This document shows positions 8,797 to 16,753 of a stretch of DNA of 64,000 nt, piece by piece. The DNA is from Paenibacillus aestuarii. GTDB taxonomy: Bacteria > Bacillota > Bacilli > Paenibacillales > NBRC-103111. A program made the translations under genes and the position numbers. Location of the stretch: positions 124,001-188,000 of the forward strand of contig NZ_JAQFVF010000092.1 in NCBI RefSeq assembly GCF_027789125.1, in the 5' to 3' direction. Each line of letters starts with the position of its first letter. Within the stretch, counting starts at the first letter, position 1. Below the pieces are notes generated by a model. That model was not told where the DNA came from and made no database searches. It worked only from the letters and a program-made list of their open reading frames with translations.

Positions 8797-8804
8797 GTTG
8801 TAGA

Positions 8805-9857
8805 TTAAAGAGTTTTCGTCGATTGCCGCTCAATCAGCGTCAACGGGACGTCAATCTCCCTGGCTTCGTCAAGGGATTCTTTCTCTTGGTCCGCTGCGAG
8901 CTTTTGCTCGGCGCTATTTTGCAGCTTGCGCAGCAGTTTGCCGATCGCTTTTTTCGCTTGATACGTATAAGGAATGTCCCAGCTGGTCAAGCCCGGATAG
9001 CTGTGCTGGGCGATATAATCGTTGTTGATACCGACAATTTTCAAATCGTTCGGAATATCGATGCCCATTTTCATTGCTGCTGACAATAAGCGCAAAGCAA
9101 TGTGGTCATCGAAGGCGACGAGGCCAACCGGCGGTGTCAGCGATCCGTGCAAGTTGTGAATGAACGCTTCAACTTCGATTTCCTTGATATCGGTCAAGTC
9201 GTAGTCGATCCCGGTTCCAACCAACTCCACACCGCGCAAAAAGCCGATTCGCCGCTGCTCGTCCACGGCTTTCGCTTTTTTGCTGCCGACATAGATAATC
9301 TTCTTACAACCGCCGTCCGCCAAAAGCTTCACAGACTGCTCGGACGCTGTGGCAAATCCTAGATTGACCGCACCGATGGCAATGTCCTCCGGCCAATCCC
9401 AGCCGTTGATAAGCACGAGCGGAGTCCCGCTGTTCACAATCGACCGGGTCGATTCGAAGCCCATAGCCAAGCCGTGGCAAATGAGACCGTCGACGCGCCG
9501 CTGCAGCAGCACTTCCAGATTCCTGCGCTCAATCTCCGGATCGAAGCCGCCGGAAGAAAATACCGACAAATGGTATCCGGCGTTGTGCGCCTCTACTTGC
9601 AGATGCTCGGCCAGCAGCCCGTAGTAGCCGTTTAGACCGGGAACGATCAGGCCTAGCTCATACGTTTTTTTGCGGCTGAGTCCCGCGGCCATCGTATTCC
9701 GCCGGTAGCCTAAGCGCTCAGCGGCCTGTTCAACTTTGCGGATTGTCTCTTTGGAAGAACGGATACCACCTCGATTCAGCACATTGGAGACCGTGGCGAT
9801 CGATACACCTGCTGCTTCGGCCACATCTACAATCGTGACTTGTTTGGGCTTGCTCAT
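8805..9857 (-). CDS. LacI-family transcriptional regulator
   Basis: A 350-residue repressor with the LacI layout. An N-terminal helix-turn-helix (VTIVDVAEAAGVSIATVSNV, residues 7-26) is followed by the hinge helix and a periplasmic-binding-protein-like effector domain (LGLIVPGLNGYYG onward). It reads toward the GH88 and DUF2264 genes. Its own promoter carries two near-identical 16-bp palindromes, one filling the -35/-10 spacer and one between the start site and the gene. This strongly suggests autorepression. The same palindrome occurs at the promoter of the lyase/GH88 operon near 45.7 kb, so that operon is a likely distant target. The inducer is probably an unsaturated uronate or its catabolite, which is inference. 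Confidence 0.9.
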   Translation of the reverse strand: MSKPKQVTIVDVAEAAGVSIATVSNVLNRGGIRSSKETIRKVEQAAERLGYRRNTMAAGLSRKKTYELGLIVPGLNGYYGLLAEHLQVEAHNAGYHLSVFSSGGFDPEIERRNLEVLLQRRVDGLICHGLAMGFESTRSIVNSGTPLVLINGWDWPEDIAIGAVNLGFATASEQSVKLLADGGCKKIIYVGSKKAKAVDEQRRIGFLRGVELVGTGIDYDLTDIKEIEVEAFIHNLHGSLTPPVGLVAFDDHIALRLLSAAMKMGIDIPNDLKIVGINNDYIAQHSYPGLTSWDIPYTYQAKKAIGKLLRKLQNSAEQKLAADQEKESLDEAREIDVPLTLIERQSTKTL

Positions 9858-9876
9858 TCAACTTTCAGCTCCATTT

Positions 9877-9892
9877 TGTTAAACGTTTAACA
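9877..9892. promoter_or_regulatory. LacI-type operator O2, perfect palindrome
   Basis: TGTTAAACGTTTAACA is a perfect 16-bp palindrome with central CG, 19 bp upstream of the LacI start codon and downstream of the predicted transcription start. Confidence 0.8.
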
Positions 9893-9901
9893 TTCAGTTA
9901 T

Positions 9902-9930
9902 AGATTAATGTGAAACGTTTAACATGTCAA
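9902..9930 (-). promoter_or_regulatory. Predicted sigma-A promoter of the LacI gene
   Basis: On the minus strand TTGACA (9930-9925) is followed by a 17-bp spacer and TAATCT (9907-9902). The spacer is almost entirely occupied by operator O1. Confidence 0.65.
9909..9924. promoter_or_regulatory. LacI-type operator O1 inside the promoter spacer
   Basis: TGTGAAACGTTTAACA differs from the perfect palindrome at 9877 by one base. The centres are 32 bp apart, about three helical turns. A degenerate third copy may lie at 9925-9940. Confidence 0.75.
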
Positions 9931-10053
9931 GCGTTTCGTCACCCTAACTTAAGTTTTTTAAATATTTCGTAAAAAAAATAAAACCAACTCCACTATCGCT
10001 ACGTAGTACTCTTCAAGCTTTGCATTTTATCAAGTCAAGGAGGTTTCTTGCTT

Positions 10054-10146
10054 ATGACAACTACACTTTCTTTTTACCAAGCCCCATCCGTTCAGGACTT
10101 TATCTCCAAGGTGGTCTGGTACTTACGTAAAAAACGTAGAGCGTAG
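10054..10146 (+). CDS. 30-residue small basic protein (unknown)
   Basis: A very short gene supported by a textbook AAGGAGG at 10037-10043, 10 nt before the ATG, and by a strong terminator 28 bp after the stop. The peptide starts MTTTLSFYQAPSV and ends WYLRKKRRA. It has a polar front, a possible short amphipathic helix in the middle (DFISKVVWYL) and a strongly basic tail. I do not recognise a family. Its length and charge would fit a membrane-associated or regulatory micropeptide, but that is speculation. It converges with another tiny gene across a shared terminator. Confidence 0.6.
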   Translation: MTTTLSFYQAPSVQDFISKVVWYLRKKRRA

Positions 10147-10173
10147 CTCGCGAGAAGCCTTATATTTTAATTA

Positions 10174-10209
10174 AAAGGACTGCTCCCTGTTCGAAGGGGC
10201 AGTCCTTTA
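10174..10209. terminator. Bidirectional terminator between two micro-genes
   Basis: AAAGGACTGC pairs with GCAGTCCTTT around a CC/GG extension and a short loop, with A-rich sequence on one side and T-rich on the other. It can serve both converging small genes. Confidence 0.75.
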
Positions 10210-10210
10210 T

Positions 10211-10288
10211 TCATGATTGGCTAGTACGTTGTTGCCAGCCGGCCGATACTACTGCGGCGACCATATGTGCGCGTTTCATTTTTCCCAT
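10211..10288 (-). CDS. 25-residue small protein (unknown)
   Basis: A tiny reading frame with the strong ribosome site AAAGGAGG, 9 nt before the ATG at 10288. An ATG two codons earlier is too close to it. The peptide begins MGKMKRAHMVAAVVSAGW and ends QQRTSQS. It has a basic N-terminus followed by a short hydrophobic stretch, reminiscent of a truncated signal or membrane peptide. I know no family for it. The stop codon abuts the shared bidirectional terminator. Support comes only from the ribosome site and terminator, so expression needs evidence. Confidence 0.45.
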   Translation of the reverse strand: MGKMKRAHMVAAVVSAGWQQRTSQS

Positions 10289-10656
10289 GATCATACTCCT
10301 CCTTTATTATTACGCGATAAAATGACTTCCATTTTCCCACTTGCCTGTTGTCAGATCTCCCTTCTTTCCAATCTGCTGGAGCTGCGGCGCATCTGGTACC
10401 CGCCCTCCCTTCTGATATATCCATTTTTTTCAAGTACAGCAATAATCATCTTAAGTTCAATTGGAAAATCTTTGAATTAGCGGGCACTTCACAGGAGCAA
10501 TAATCATTAGATCAGTTCATAATCAAACGTTCAGATGGTGAAGCGTTGCTTTGATTGGGATATTTCGTGAGCTGACCGCATCTGTAAAATGCAAAAAAAC
10601 CGTTAAGCAGCCTGCCGGCTCTAAACGGTCTCTTACATGATTATCCTTGCTCTCTG
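10289..10656. other. Intergenic stretch without a recognisable gene
   Basis: Apart from the leader of the 25-residue gene and the terminator of the next minus-strand gene (10592-10629), I see no convincing gene or regulatory element here. The open frames present lack ribosome sites. Confidence 0.4.
10592..10629 (-). terminator. Rho-independent terminator
   Basis: On the minus strand ACCGTTTA pairs with TAACGGT around a GC-rich inner loop, followed by seven T. It lies 27 bp after the stop of the 60-residue gene. Confidence 0.75.
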
Positions 10657-10839
10657 CTAGGAATGGAGGTTTCCCTTGCCGCACTCCTGCTTAATAAAAG
10701 CTAAGAAACTTATCGCTTGTTGATCAGATAACGGCTGTCCTTGCTGTGTAAACGTAAATTCGTTTAATATCACCGAGTTATCTTCAGCTAACCGCTCTAA
10801 AAAATGTTGAATATGTGCATCAGTGATTTTGTTCACCAT
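10657..10839 (-). CDS. Hypothetical 60-residue protein
   Basis: A short soluble protein (MVNKITDAHIQHFLERLAED at the front), mostly predicted helix with no membrane segment or cysteine pair. GGAGG six bases before the ATG and a strong terminator after the stop support it as a real single-gene transcript. I do not recognise the family. The final Cys-Gly-Lys segment is not a known motif. Confidence 0.7.
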   Translation of the reverse strand: MVNKITDAHIQHFLERLAEDNSVILNEFTFTQQGQPLSDQQAISFLAFIKQECGKGNLHS

Positions 10840-11076
10840 CTTACGCCTCCGGATTCATTCTATACCTCGAATGTACCAGATAACTATTTAGAAAATATTA
10901 GTAAAATCTTAATTATTCATGAGATTCATGTCCATTCCTCGAAATGATCGGTTACAAAATGAAACTCTTTTTCATAAGTCGGTCCTCGACCATCTTTTGA
11001 AAAGCTGGATTTCCATCGGCGGCACAAACGCTGCAGTCGTTCATGAACGTTCGGACTCCAATAACCTGCAGGGCGC

Positions 11077-12039
11077 CTAACCGTGTTCGCGATACGGGCG
11101 TTCAGCCAAAAGCTCGTAGGAACGCAGCCTGAGTGCATAATCGGCAATGTAGGTGACGACGAGGAACTCCTCGACGCCGCAGGCAGCGCCAAGCTCCTTG
11201 AGCTGCGCTTGCACCTGCTGCGGCGTACCGACCAGCAGCTTCCGGCCGGTGTCTGCTGCTTTGCTTGGCTGCGCTGCCGGGAGCTGCGGGTCGCGAAGCT
11301 CGGTCGGTCGGAACCAGGCGGCACTCTCTGCCGCCAAGGCCTGGGCCGCTTCGGCAGTGTCGGCGCAGATCACGCCGACGGCGAGCATGGCGCGGGCTTG
11401 CCCGCCTTGAGCGGAAGGCTGAAACTGACTGCGATAGGCAGCTATCGTCTCCTGGGCATCCGTGTCGCTCATGAAATGACCAAAGACGTAGCCCGTGCCG
11501 TACTGAGCAGCAAACTCGGCGCTCTTCTTATTCGTTCCGAGCATCCAGACTTGCGGAGGCTCGGCAGGTACTGGCCTGGCGGCGACTGGCTGCCCCTCGT
11601 ATGTGTACGTGCCGTTCAGAAACGCCAGCAGCTCTTGCAGCGTTTCCGGCATGCGGCCGACACTCGCCAAGAAGTTGCCGCTTAACGCAATGGCCGCATG
11701 CGCGGAGCCGCCTGGTGCTCTGCCCAGGCCGAGGTCGATGCGGCCCGGGTACAGCGTCGCCAGCATGTGAAACGCTTCGGCCACTTTCATCGGCTTGTAA
11801 TGCGGCAGCAGCACGGCGCCCGAGCCAAGCCGAATTCGCTGCGTCTGCGCGCCGATATGCGCCAGCAGCACTTCTGGGGCTGTGCAGGCCAGCCCCGGCA
11901 TATCGTGATGCTCGGCGACCCAGTAGCGCTCAAAGCCGAGGCGCTCGGCCGTCTGCGCGAGCAGGAGCGCCTGCTTCAGCGCCACAGCTGCATCCGCCTG
12001 CGGCAGCACAGGCGCAAGATCCAAAACACTCAATTTCAT
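11077..12039 (-). CDS. LLM-class (bacterial luciferase-like) flavin oxidoreductase
   Basis: A predicted flavin-dependent monooxygenase of 320 residues with a TIM-barrel fold. The N-terminus KLSVLDLAPVL, the block RYWVAEHHDMPG and the LGRAPGGS segment place it in the single-domain luciferase-like group often annotated MsnO8 or YhbW-like. These enzymes use reduced flavin supplied by a separate reductase. Natural substrates are usually unknown. The start at 12039 is preceded by GGGAGG. An upstream in-frame start at 12096 would add an unlikely hydrophobic tail. It stands alone, 246 bp from the next minus-strand gene. Confidence 0.88.
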   Translation of the reverse strand: MKLSVLDLAPVLPQADAAVALKQALLLAQTAERLGFERYWVAEHHDMPGLACTAPEVLLAHIGAQTQRIRLGSGAVLLPHYKPMKVAEAFHMLATLYPGRIDLGLGRAPGGSAHAAIALSGNFLASVGRMPETLQELLAFLNGTYTYEGQPVAARPVPAEPPQVWMLGTNKKSAEFAAQYGTGYVFGHFMSDTDAQETIAAYRSQFQPSAQGGQARAMLAVGVICADTAEAAQALAAESAAWFRPTELRDPQLPAAQPSKAADTGRKLLVGTPQQVQAQLKELGAACGVEEFLVVTYIADYALRLRSYELLAERPYREHG

Positions 12040-12237
12040 ACGAGTCGTTCCTCCCTTTTTCCCATCCATTATGCACCATAATGGAAAGAGAAACAAAGGC
12101 GCGGCGGCAGCGGATAGCGGAATTCATTTTCGCAATCCACCCCCTGCATTCGCGAAAACGCACAATAGCGGTAAACTGCTTCCGCTATCGGCTTTGCCAG
12201 CCCGCCTGGCCGCAGGCGCGTTGCATTGGCGCAAAGC

Positions 12238-12280
12238 AAAAAACTGCAGCCCCTCTCCATCTCAGGGTGCCACAGTTTTT
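12238..12280 (-). terminator. Rho-independent terminator of the SDR gene
   Basis: On the minus strand AAACTGTGGCACCC pairs with GGGGCTGCAGTTT, followed by a T run, six bases after the SDR stop codon. Confidence 0.7.
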
Positions 12281-12285
12281 GAAAA

Positions 12286-13044
12286 TCAATAGGCCGTCCA
12301 GCCGGCATCAGCCGTAAGGATCGCGCCGTTTACAAAACTCGCATCGTCGGAAGCCAAGAACAAGGCCACCTTGGCGATCTCCTCAGCCGATCCGGCGCGC
12401 GGATTCAACTGCATGCCGGCCATCGCTCTTTCCAAGCCGAACGGGTTCGGCGCATTGATGGTTGTCCCGATGTTCGTGTTCACACCGCCCGGCGCAATCG
12501 CATTGCAGCGGATACCCAGCGTCGCGTATTGGAAGCCGACATTCTTCGTGAAGCCGACGACCGCATGTTTCGCAGCCGTATACGCCGCTCCTGCGCGAGA
12601 GCCTTGCAAACCACCAGCGGAAGCGATGTTGACGATGACGCCGCTTTTTTTCTCGATAAAAATTGGCAGTACTTTGCGCGTCGTCCGCATCGGCCCCGTC
12701 GTATTCACCGCGAAAACACGCTCCCAAAGCTCGTCCGTCAAATCGGCCGCCGGAACAAAGTTATCCATAATCCCGGCATTATTGACCAAAATATCTACCG
12801 TTCCATACGTTTGAACCGTCGTGTCGATTAAATGTTGAACATCTTCTTCTTTAGCTACATTCGCAGCGATGGCGGTTGCTTTGCCGCCTTTAGCTTCGAT
12901 ATCGGCAACGACAGCTTGTGCCGCCTCCACATGCAGATCGCTTACGATAACGCTGGCCCCTTCAAAAGCGAACAATTCGGCAATCGCTTTGCCCATTCCC
13001 GAAGCAGCACCTGTCACAACGGCAACTTTACCAGAAAGTCTCAT
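12286..13044 (-). CDS. SDR-family oxidoreductase (classical type)
   Basis: A 252-residue classical short-chain dehydrogenase. It has the cofactor motif TGAASGMGKAI (residues 11-21), NNAG near residue 88, and the catalytic Ser with Tyr-x3-Lys in YTAAKHAVVGFTK. The Asp in VSDLH after strand 2 suggests NAD preference. The substrate is unknown. The best guess is a small alcohol or 3-oxoacyl compound. The ribosome site GGAGGAA is well placed. A TetR-type regulator is divergently transcribed 176 bp away and probably controls this gene. Confidence 0.88.
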   Translation of the reverse strand: MRLSGKVAVVTGAASGMGKAIAELFAFEGASVIVSDLHVEAAQAVVADIEAKGGKATAIAANVAKEEDVQHLIDTTVQTYGTVDILVNNAGIMDNFVPAADLTDELWERVFAVNTTGPMRTTRKVLPIFIEKKSGVIVNIASAGGLQGSRAGAAYTAAKHAVVGFTKNVGFQYATLGIRCNAIAPGGVNTNIGTTINAPNPFGLERAMAGMQLNPRAGSAEEIAKVALFLASDDASFVNGAILTADAGWTAY

Positions 13045-13220
13045 ATTGAATTCCTCCTGTTGGTTGTAATAATCAACAAATGTTGAGTAGTGAACACCTG
13101 TTAGATTCAGTATAATAAAGAGGCCTGATTTTATACAATCAGCAAAAGAAACGCAAATGTATCTTACTGTACAAGTTGGCCGTTTTTGTTCAAGAACTGT
13201 TGAGAAGGGAGTCGGTGCAT

Positions 13221-13832
13221 GTGATCGAGCCTGGCAAAAAAACAGATCGCCGCGTCCTCCGCAGCCGGCAAGCTTTACGTGAGGCGCTGCTTGCGCTCAT
13301 GGCGCAAAAGCCTTTTACATCGATATCGATCACGGAAATCGTGGAGATGGCGAATTATAACCGCGGCACGTTTTACGCCAATTATGCGGGCAAAGAAGAT
13401 TTGCTGAATGATATTTTTGCGGGGTTAATTCAGCAATTGATCCGATCTTTTCGTGCTCCTTATGAAAAGGTGGAAGTGTTTCGGATTCATGAGCTGGCTG
13501 CAAATTCCGTGATGATTTTTGATCATTTTTTCCAGAACGCCGCCGTCTATAGCGTCCTCCTGAAGAGTAAGGTCCTTCCTGATCTCCGTGAACAAATGTT
13601 CGCGGCCCTGAAGCAGCTCTCGCAAGATGAGCTGGTGCCTCCGGACCGCGATCATGGGATCGATACCGATTTGCTTGCCATTTATTCGATACACGCCCTG
13701 CTTGGGCTCGTGTTTCACTGGGTGGAAAGCGGTTTTGCTCACTCGCCGGCGTATATGCAGGAACAGCTGATTAAGCTGATCCATTGGCGGCCGACCGAAG
13801 TGAGAACTGCGCGGGCGCAGGCGAAAGGTTAG
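13221..13832 (+). CDS. TetR/AcrR-family transcriptional regulator
   Basis: A 203-residue protein with an N-terminal TetR helix-turn-helix (FTSISITEIVEMANYNRGTF, about residues 28-47) and a helical ligand-binding C-terminus. I chose the GTG at 13221 because GGGAG lies 9 nt upstream. The frame stays open to a TTG at 13176, but that start lacks a ribosome site. It is divergent from the SDR gene. The shared spacer contains several CAAC/GTTG half-sites (for example CAACAAATGTTG) that could be its operator. Ligand and regulon are otherwise unknown. Confidence 0.85.
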   Translation: MIEPGKKTDRRVLRSRQALREALLALMAQKPFTSISITEIVEMANYNRGTFYANYAGKEDLLNDIFAGLIQQLIRSFRAPYEKVEVFRIHELAANSVMIFDHFFQNAAVYSVLLKSKVLPDLREQMFAALKQLSQDELVPPDRDHGIDTDLLAIYSIHALLGLVFHWVESGFAHSPAYMQEQLIKLIHWRPTEVRTARAQAKG

Positions 13833-13902
13833 TCGCGAGGCACGCGCGGCTACTTAGCGCTGTTTAACGCGCTTAAGTCCAGCTCTGCGCGCCCCCAAAG
13901 CG

Positions 13903-14685
13903 CTACAACGCCGCGCCTTTGCCGCCGTCGATGTTGACGGCCGTTCCTGTCACGTATGACGCTGCGTCGGAGCACAGGAACGTAATGACATTGGCCGCCT
14001 CTTCCGGATTGCCGATGCGGCCCAGCGGAATATCGTGCTGCGGAGCACGCGCGAACTCTTCCCAAGAGAGCTGCGGCGCTACGCGCTGCCACATTTTTTC
14101 AATCTGATCACTTCGGATTAAACCGATGCAGACGGTATTGACGCGAATTTGATCAGCGGCGAGATCCTTGCTCATCGCATTCGTCAAAGCTTGCCCTGCG
14201 GCACGGCTAACGGACGTAGGCAGGGAGTTCGCCCCTGGCGTCTTGGCCGCAGACGTCGTAATATTGACGATCGAACCTCCTCCAGCTGTGCGCATATGCG
14301 GGATCGCATAGCGCGAACAGTGGATGGCGCCGAACAATTTGAGATCGAGGTCCTGCTGCCACAGCTCGGCGCTTACCTGCTCAAACGGCCCCGCAGCCGA
14401 CGTCCCGGCATTGTTGACCAGAATATCCAGACGGCCAAATTGCTGAACCGTCTGCTCTACCGCACGCCGGCAATCTTCCTCCGAGCGGACGTCCGCGGCA
14501 ACGAAGAACACGTCGCCACTGGTCGTCGCGCGAATACGAGCCGCCGCCTCCTGCAGGTTGGCTTCGTCGCGCGCGCAAATCGCAACTTTTGCTCCTTCGC
14601 GGGACAACGCAATCGCCGTCGCTAACCCAATTCCTTTGCTGCCGCCTGTAATCAGCGCAACTTTTCCCTGTAATCCGAATTCCAT
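13903..14685 (-). CDS. Atypical SDR-family protein lacking the Tyr-Lys pair
   Basis: A 260-residue Rossmann-fold protein with an intact cofactor motif (TGGSKGIGLATAI), NNAGTSAAG and the C-terminal VNIDGG block. In the active-site region, however, SLPTSVSRAAGQAL stands where YxxxK normally occurs, so both the catalytic Tyr and Lys are replaced. I recall a subgroup of FabG-like SDR proteins with this SVSRAAG sequence whose chemistry is unclear. It may bind NAD(P)(H) with a different mechanism or a non-catalytic role. The start at 14685 has GAGGAGA eight bases upstream. No operon partner overlaps it. Confidence 0.85.
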   Translation of the reverse strand: MEFGLQGKVALITGGSKGIGLATAIALSREGAKVAICARDEANLQEAAARIRATTSGDVFFVAADVRSEEDCRRAVEQTVQQFGRLDILVNNAGTSAAGPFEQVSAELWQQDLDLKLFGAIHCSRYAIPHMRTAGGGSIVNITTSAAKTPGANSLPTSVSRAAGQALTNAMSKDLAADQIRVNTVCIGLIRSDQIEKMWQRVAPQLSWEEFARAPQHDIPLGRIGNPEEAANVITFLCSDAASYVTGTAVNIDGGKGAAL

Positions 14686-14860
14686 CGTTCCATTCTCCTC
14701 TCCTAGTAAACAGATCAACTAAGTACTCTATCTCCAGCATACTCCTTTTTCACCCAAACTTCCAAGGTGCATGGAGTCGCCGAAGTATAGGTGTTCATAA
14801 AGTAGTCAGGATTTCCCAATTCCCAAGCTGCAACTCGCATCAATAAAGACCTATTTTCAT

Positions 14861-14902
14861 AAAAAATGACCCTCAGTCCCCAAAATTGCGGCACCAAAGG
14901 TC
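14861..14902 (-). terminator. Rho-independent terminator of glpX
   Basis: On the minus strand GACC...GGTGCC pairs imperfectly with GGGGAC...GGTC, followed by ATTTTTT, about 30 bp after the glpX stop. Confidence 0.6.
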
Positions 14903-14930
14903 AGTTCCTATAAACCTAGTATGTTCAACA

Positions 14931-15896
14931 TCACGCGCTTCCCAGCCGATAATCATTCATCACATGCATGCAATGGATAAAACGTACCGTTTGTGTCTGC
15001 GCCCGCATGACGACGGAGTGCGTCTCTGCACGGCCGTTCTTGAACATCTTCACACCGCTCAAAAAGTCACCCGACGTAACCCCAGTCGCCGCAAAATAAA
15101 TATCGGAATCCCCGACCAGGTCGTGCAAATTCAGCACTTTGGCCGGATCGGCAATGCCCATATCGAGGCAGCGCTGCAGCTCATCTTCATTGCCAGGCAG
15201 CAGGCGGCCTTGAAAATCTCCCCCCATGCAGCGCAGTGCTGCCGCCGCAAGCACCCCTTCCGGCGCACCGCCGGAGCCGACATGCAGGTCGACGCCCGTC
15301 TCCGGAAAGGCGGCCGCAATTGCCCCAGCGACGTCGCCATCGCTCAGCAGCTGAATTTTGACGCCTAAGCCGCGCATGACCAATATTTTGTCCGCGTGTC
15401 TTTTGCGGTCCAGAATAGAAATTGTCATTTCCGACAACTCCTTCTGCAGAAGCTCCGCCGCTTTGCGAATCGTGATCTCAAGCGGGTCATCCAAGCTCAG
15501 CTTGCCCTTCAGGCGCGGACCCATCGCTAACTTCTCCATGTACATATCAGGTGCGTGGAGAAGCTTTCCCTTCTCGGCGATCGCGACTACGGACAACGCA
15601 TTGTTCCTGCCGCTAGCTACGATTTCCGTGCCTTCCAACGGATCAACAGCGACGTCGTACTCATCGCCTGCTCCGCTGCCTACCTGTTCGCCGATATACA
15701 GCATCGGCGCTTCGTCCATCTCGCCTTCCCCAATCACTACAGTCCCCCGGAACGGGATGGTGCTGAATATGGAACGCATCGCTGAAGTTGCGGCTTCGTC
15801 CGCGGAATGCTTGTTCCCTTTGCCCGTCCAGCGAGCGGACGCTAGGGCTGCAGATTCGGTCACTCTGACGAGTTCAAGAGACAAATCCCTTTCCAT
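14931..15896 (-). CDS. glpX: Class II fructose-1,6-bisphosphatase
   Basis: Gluconeogenic removal of the 1-phosphate from fructose-1,6-bisphosphate in the cytoplasm. The 321-residue length and motifs are those of GlpX: VIGEGEMDEAPMLYIGE, metal-binding DPLEGTEIVASG and GGAPEGVLAAAALRCMGG. I set the start at ATG 15896, eight bases after GAAAGGGTGG. The gene is just downstream of the PPDK-regulatory protein and ccpN on the same strand, making a compact set of gluconeogenic functions that are probably cotranscribed or co-regulated. Confidence 0.95.
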   Translation of the reverse strand: MERDLSLELVRVTESAALASARWTGKGNKHSADEAATSAMRSIFSTIPFRGTVVIGEGEMDEAPMLYIGEQVGSGAGDEYDVAVDPLEGTEIVASGRNNALSVVAIAEKGKLLHAPDMYMEKLAMGPRLKGKLSLDDPLEITIRKAAELLQKELSEMTISILDRKRHADKILVMRGLGVKIQLLSDGDVAGAIAAAFPETGVDLHVGSGGAPEGVLAAAALRCMGGDFQGRLLPGNEDELQRCLDMGIADPAKVLNLHDLVGDSDIYFAATGVTSGDFLSGVKMFKNGRAETHSVVMRAQTQTVRFIHCMHVMNDYRLGSA

Positions 15897-15937
15897 ACAC
15901 CCATCCACCCTTTCAAGTTAGGTTCATGATTCTTGTC

Positions 15938-16726
15938 TTACATAGAGGCTAAAATCAATCCGGCCGTTTCCTCGATCGCCTTCTCACTGACGTCGATGAC
16001 CATGCAGCCGAGCTTTTTATACAACTCCCGGGCAAAAGTCAGTTCCTCTTCGATCCGCTCCAGCGCCGCGTATTTCGCGCCGAATGGCAAGCCGACTGAT
16101 TTCAGGCGTTCGGTACGAATTCGCGCCAATTGCTCGGGGCGCATCGTTAACCCGACTACCTTGTGCGGATCCAATTCATAGATGATCGCTGGCGGCTTCA
16201 CTTCAGGCACCAAAGGATAATTCGCTACTTTGTAGCCTTTATGCGCCAAGTAGATGCTCAGCGGTGTCTTGGACGTACGCGAAGGGCCGATCAAAACAAT
16301 ATGCGCCTGCTTCATGGCAACGGGATCTTTGCCATCATCGCTATTGACCGTGAACTCAACCGCTTCCACCCGCTGAAAATACTGCTCATCCATCTGATAC
16401 AACAGGCCCGCCTTCCGTTTCGGCGAGTCCTTGAACGTATCGATGAACGCTTGCATCATCGGTCCCATAATATCGATGGCGTTCACATTCAGGCGGTACG
16501 CCTCCTGCCTCATCATTTCCCTGAGCTCCGGCAGGACCAGCGTGTAAGCGACAAATCCGCCGACTCGCTTGACTTCCTCCATCATCGTGCGAATTTCATC
16601 CTCCGTACGGATCGAACCATACCGCCGGACTTGGACCGTGTTTGCGTTAAATTGGCGAATCGTTGCTTGTACAACTGTGTTCGCCGTCTCCCCCACCGAA
16701 TCCGAACAAACGAAAATCGTGTGCAT
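15938..16726 (-). CDS. Pyruvate, phosphate dikinase regulatory protein (DUF299)
   Basis: A bifunctional ADP-dependent kinase and Pi-dependent phosphorylase that switches pyruvate phosphate dikinase or PEP synthase off and on. Family marks are FVCSDSVGETANTVV at the N-terminus, the P-loop-like GPSRTSKTPLSIYLA (near residue 147) and GLTMRPEQL. It corresponds to YqfL of B. subtilis, which is encoded next to ccpN there as here. The ATG at 16726 (GGGAG five bases upstream) was chosen. A GTG at 16738 with AGGGGGA is a reasonable alternative. It acts in the same PEP/pyruvate node as the neighbouring CcpN. Confidence 0.93.
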   Translation of the reverse strand: MHTIFVCSDSVGETANTVVQATIRQFNANTVQVRRYGSIRTEDEIRTMMEEVKRVGGFVAYTLVLPELREMMRQEAYRLNVNAIDIMGPMMQAFIDTFKDSPKRKAGLLYQMDEQYFQRVEAVEFTVNSDDGKDPVAMKQAHIVLIGPSRTSKTPLSIYLAHKGYKVANYPLVPEVKPPAIIYELDPHKVVGLTMRPEQLARIRTERLKSVGLPFGAKYAALERIEEELTFARELYKKLGCMVIDVSEKAIEETAGLILASM

Positions 16727-16753
16727 GTTGTCTCCCACTCGAATTCCCCCTGA

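Noticed and set aside
10926..11076. Short open frames on both strands downstream of the luciferase-like gene
   Set aside because: A 50-codon plus-strand frame and the tail of a minus-strand frame both look plausible by eye, but neither has a ribosome site or recognisable motif.
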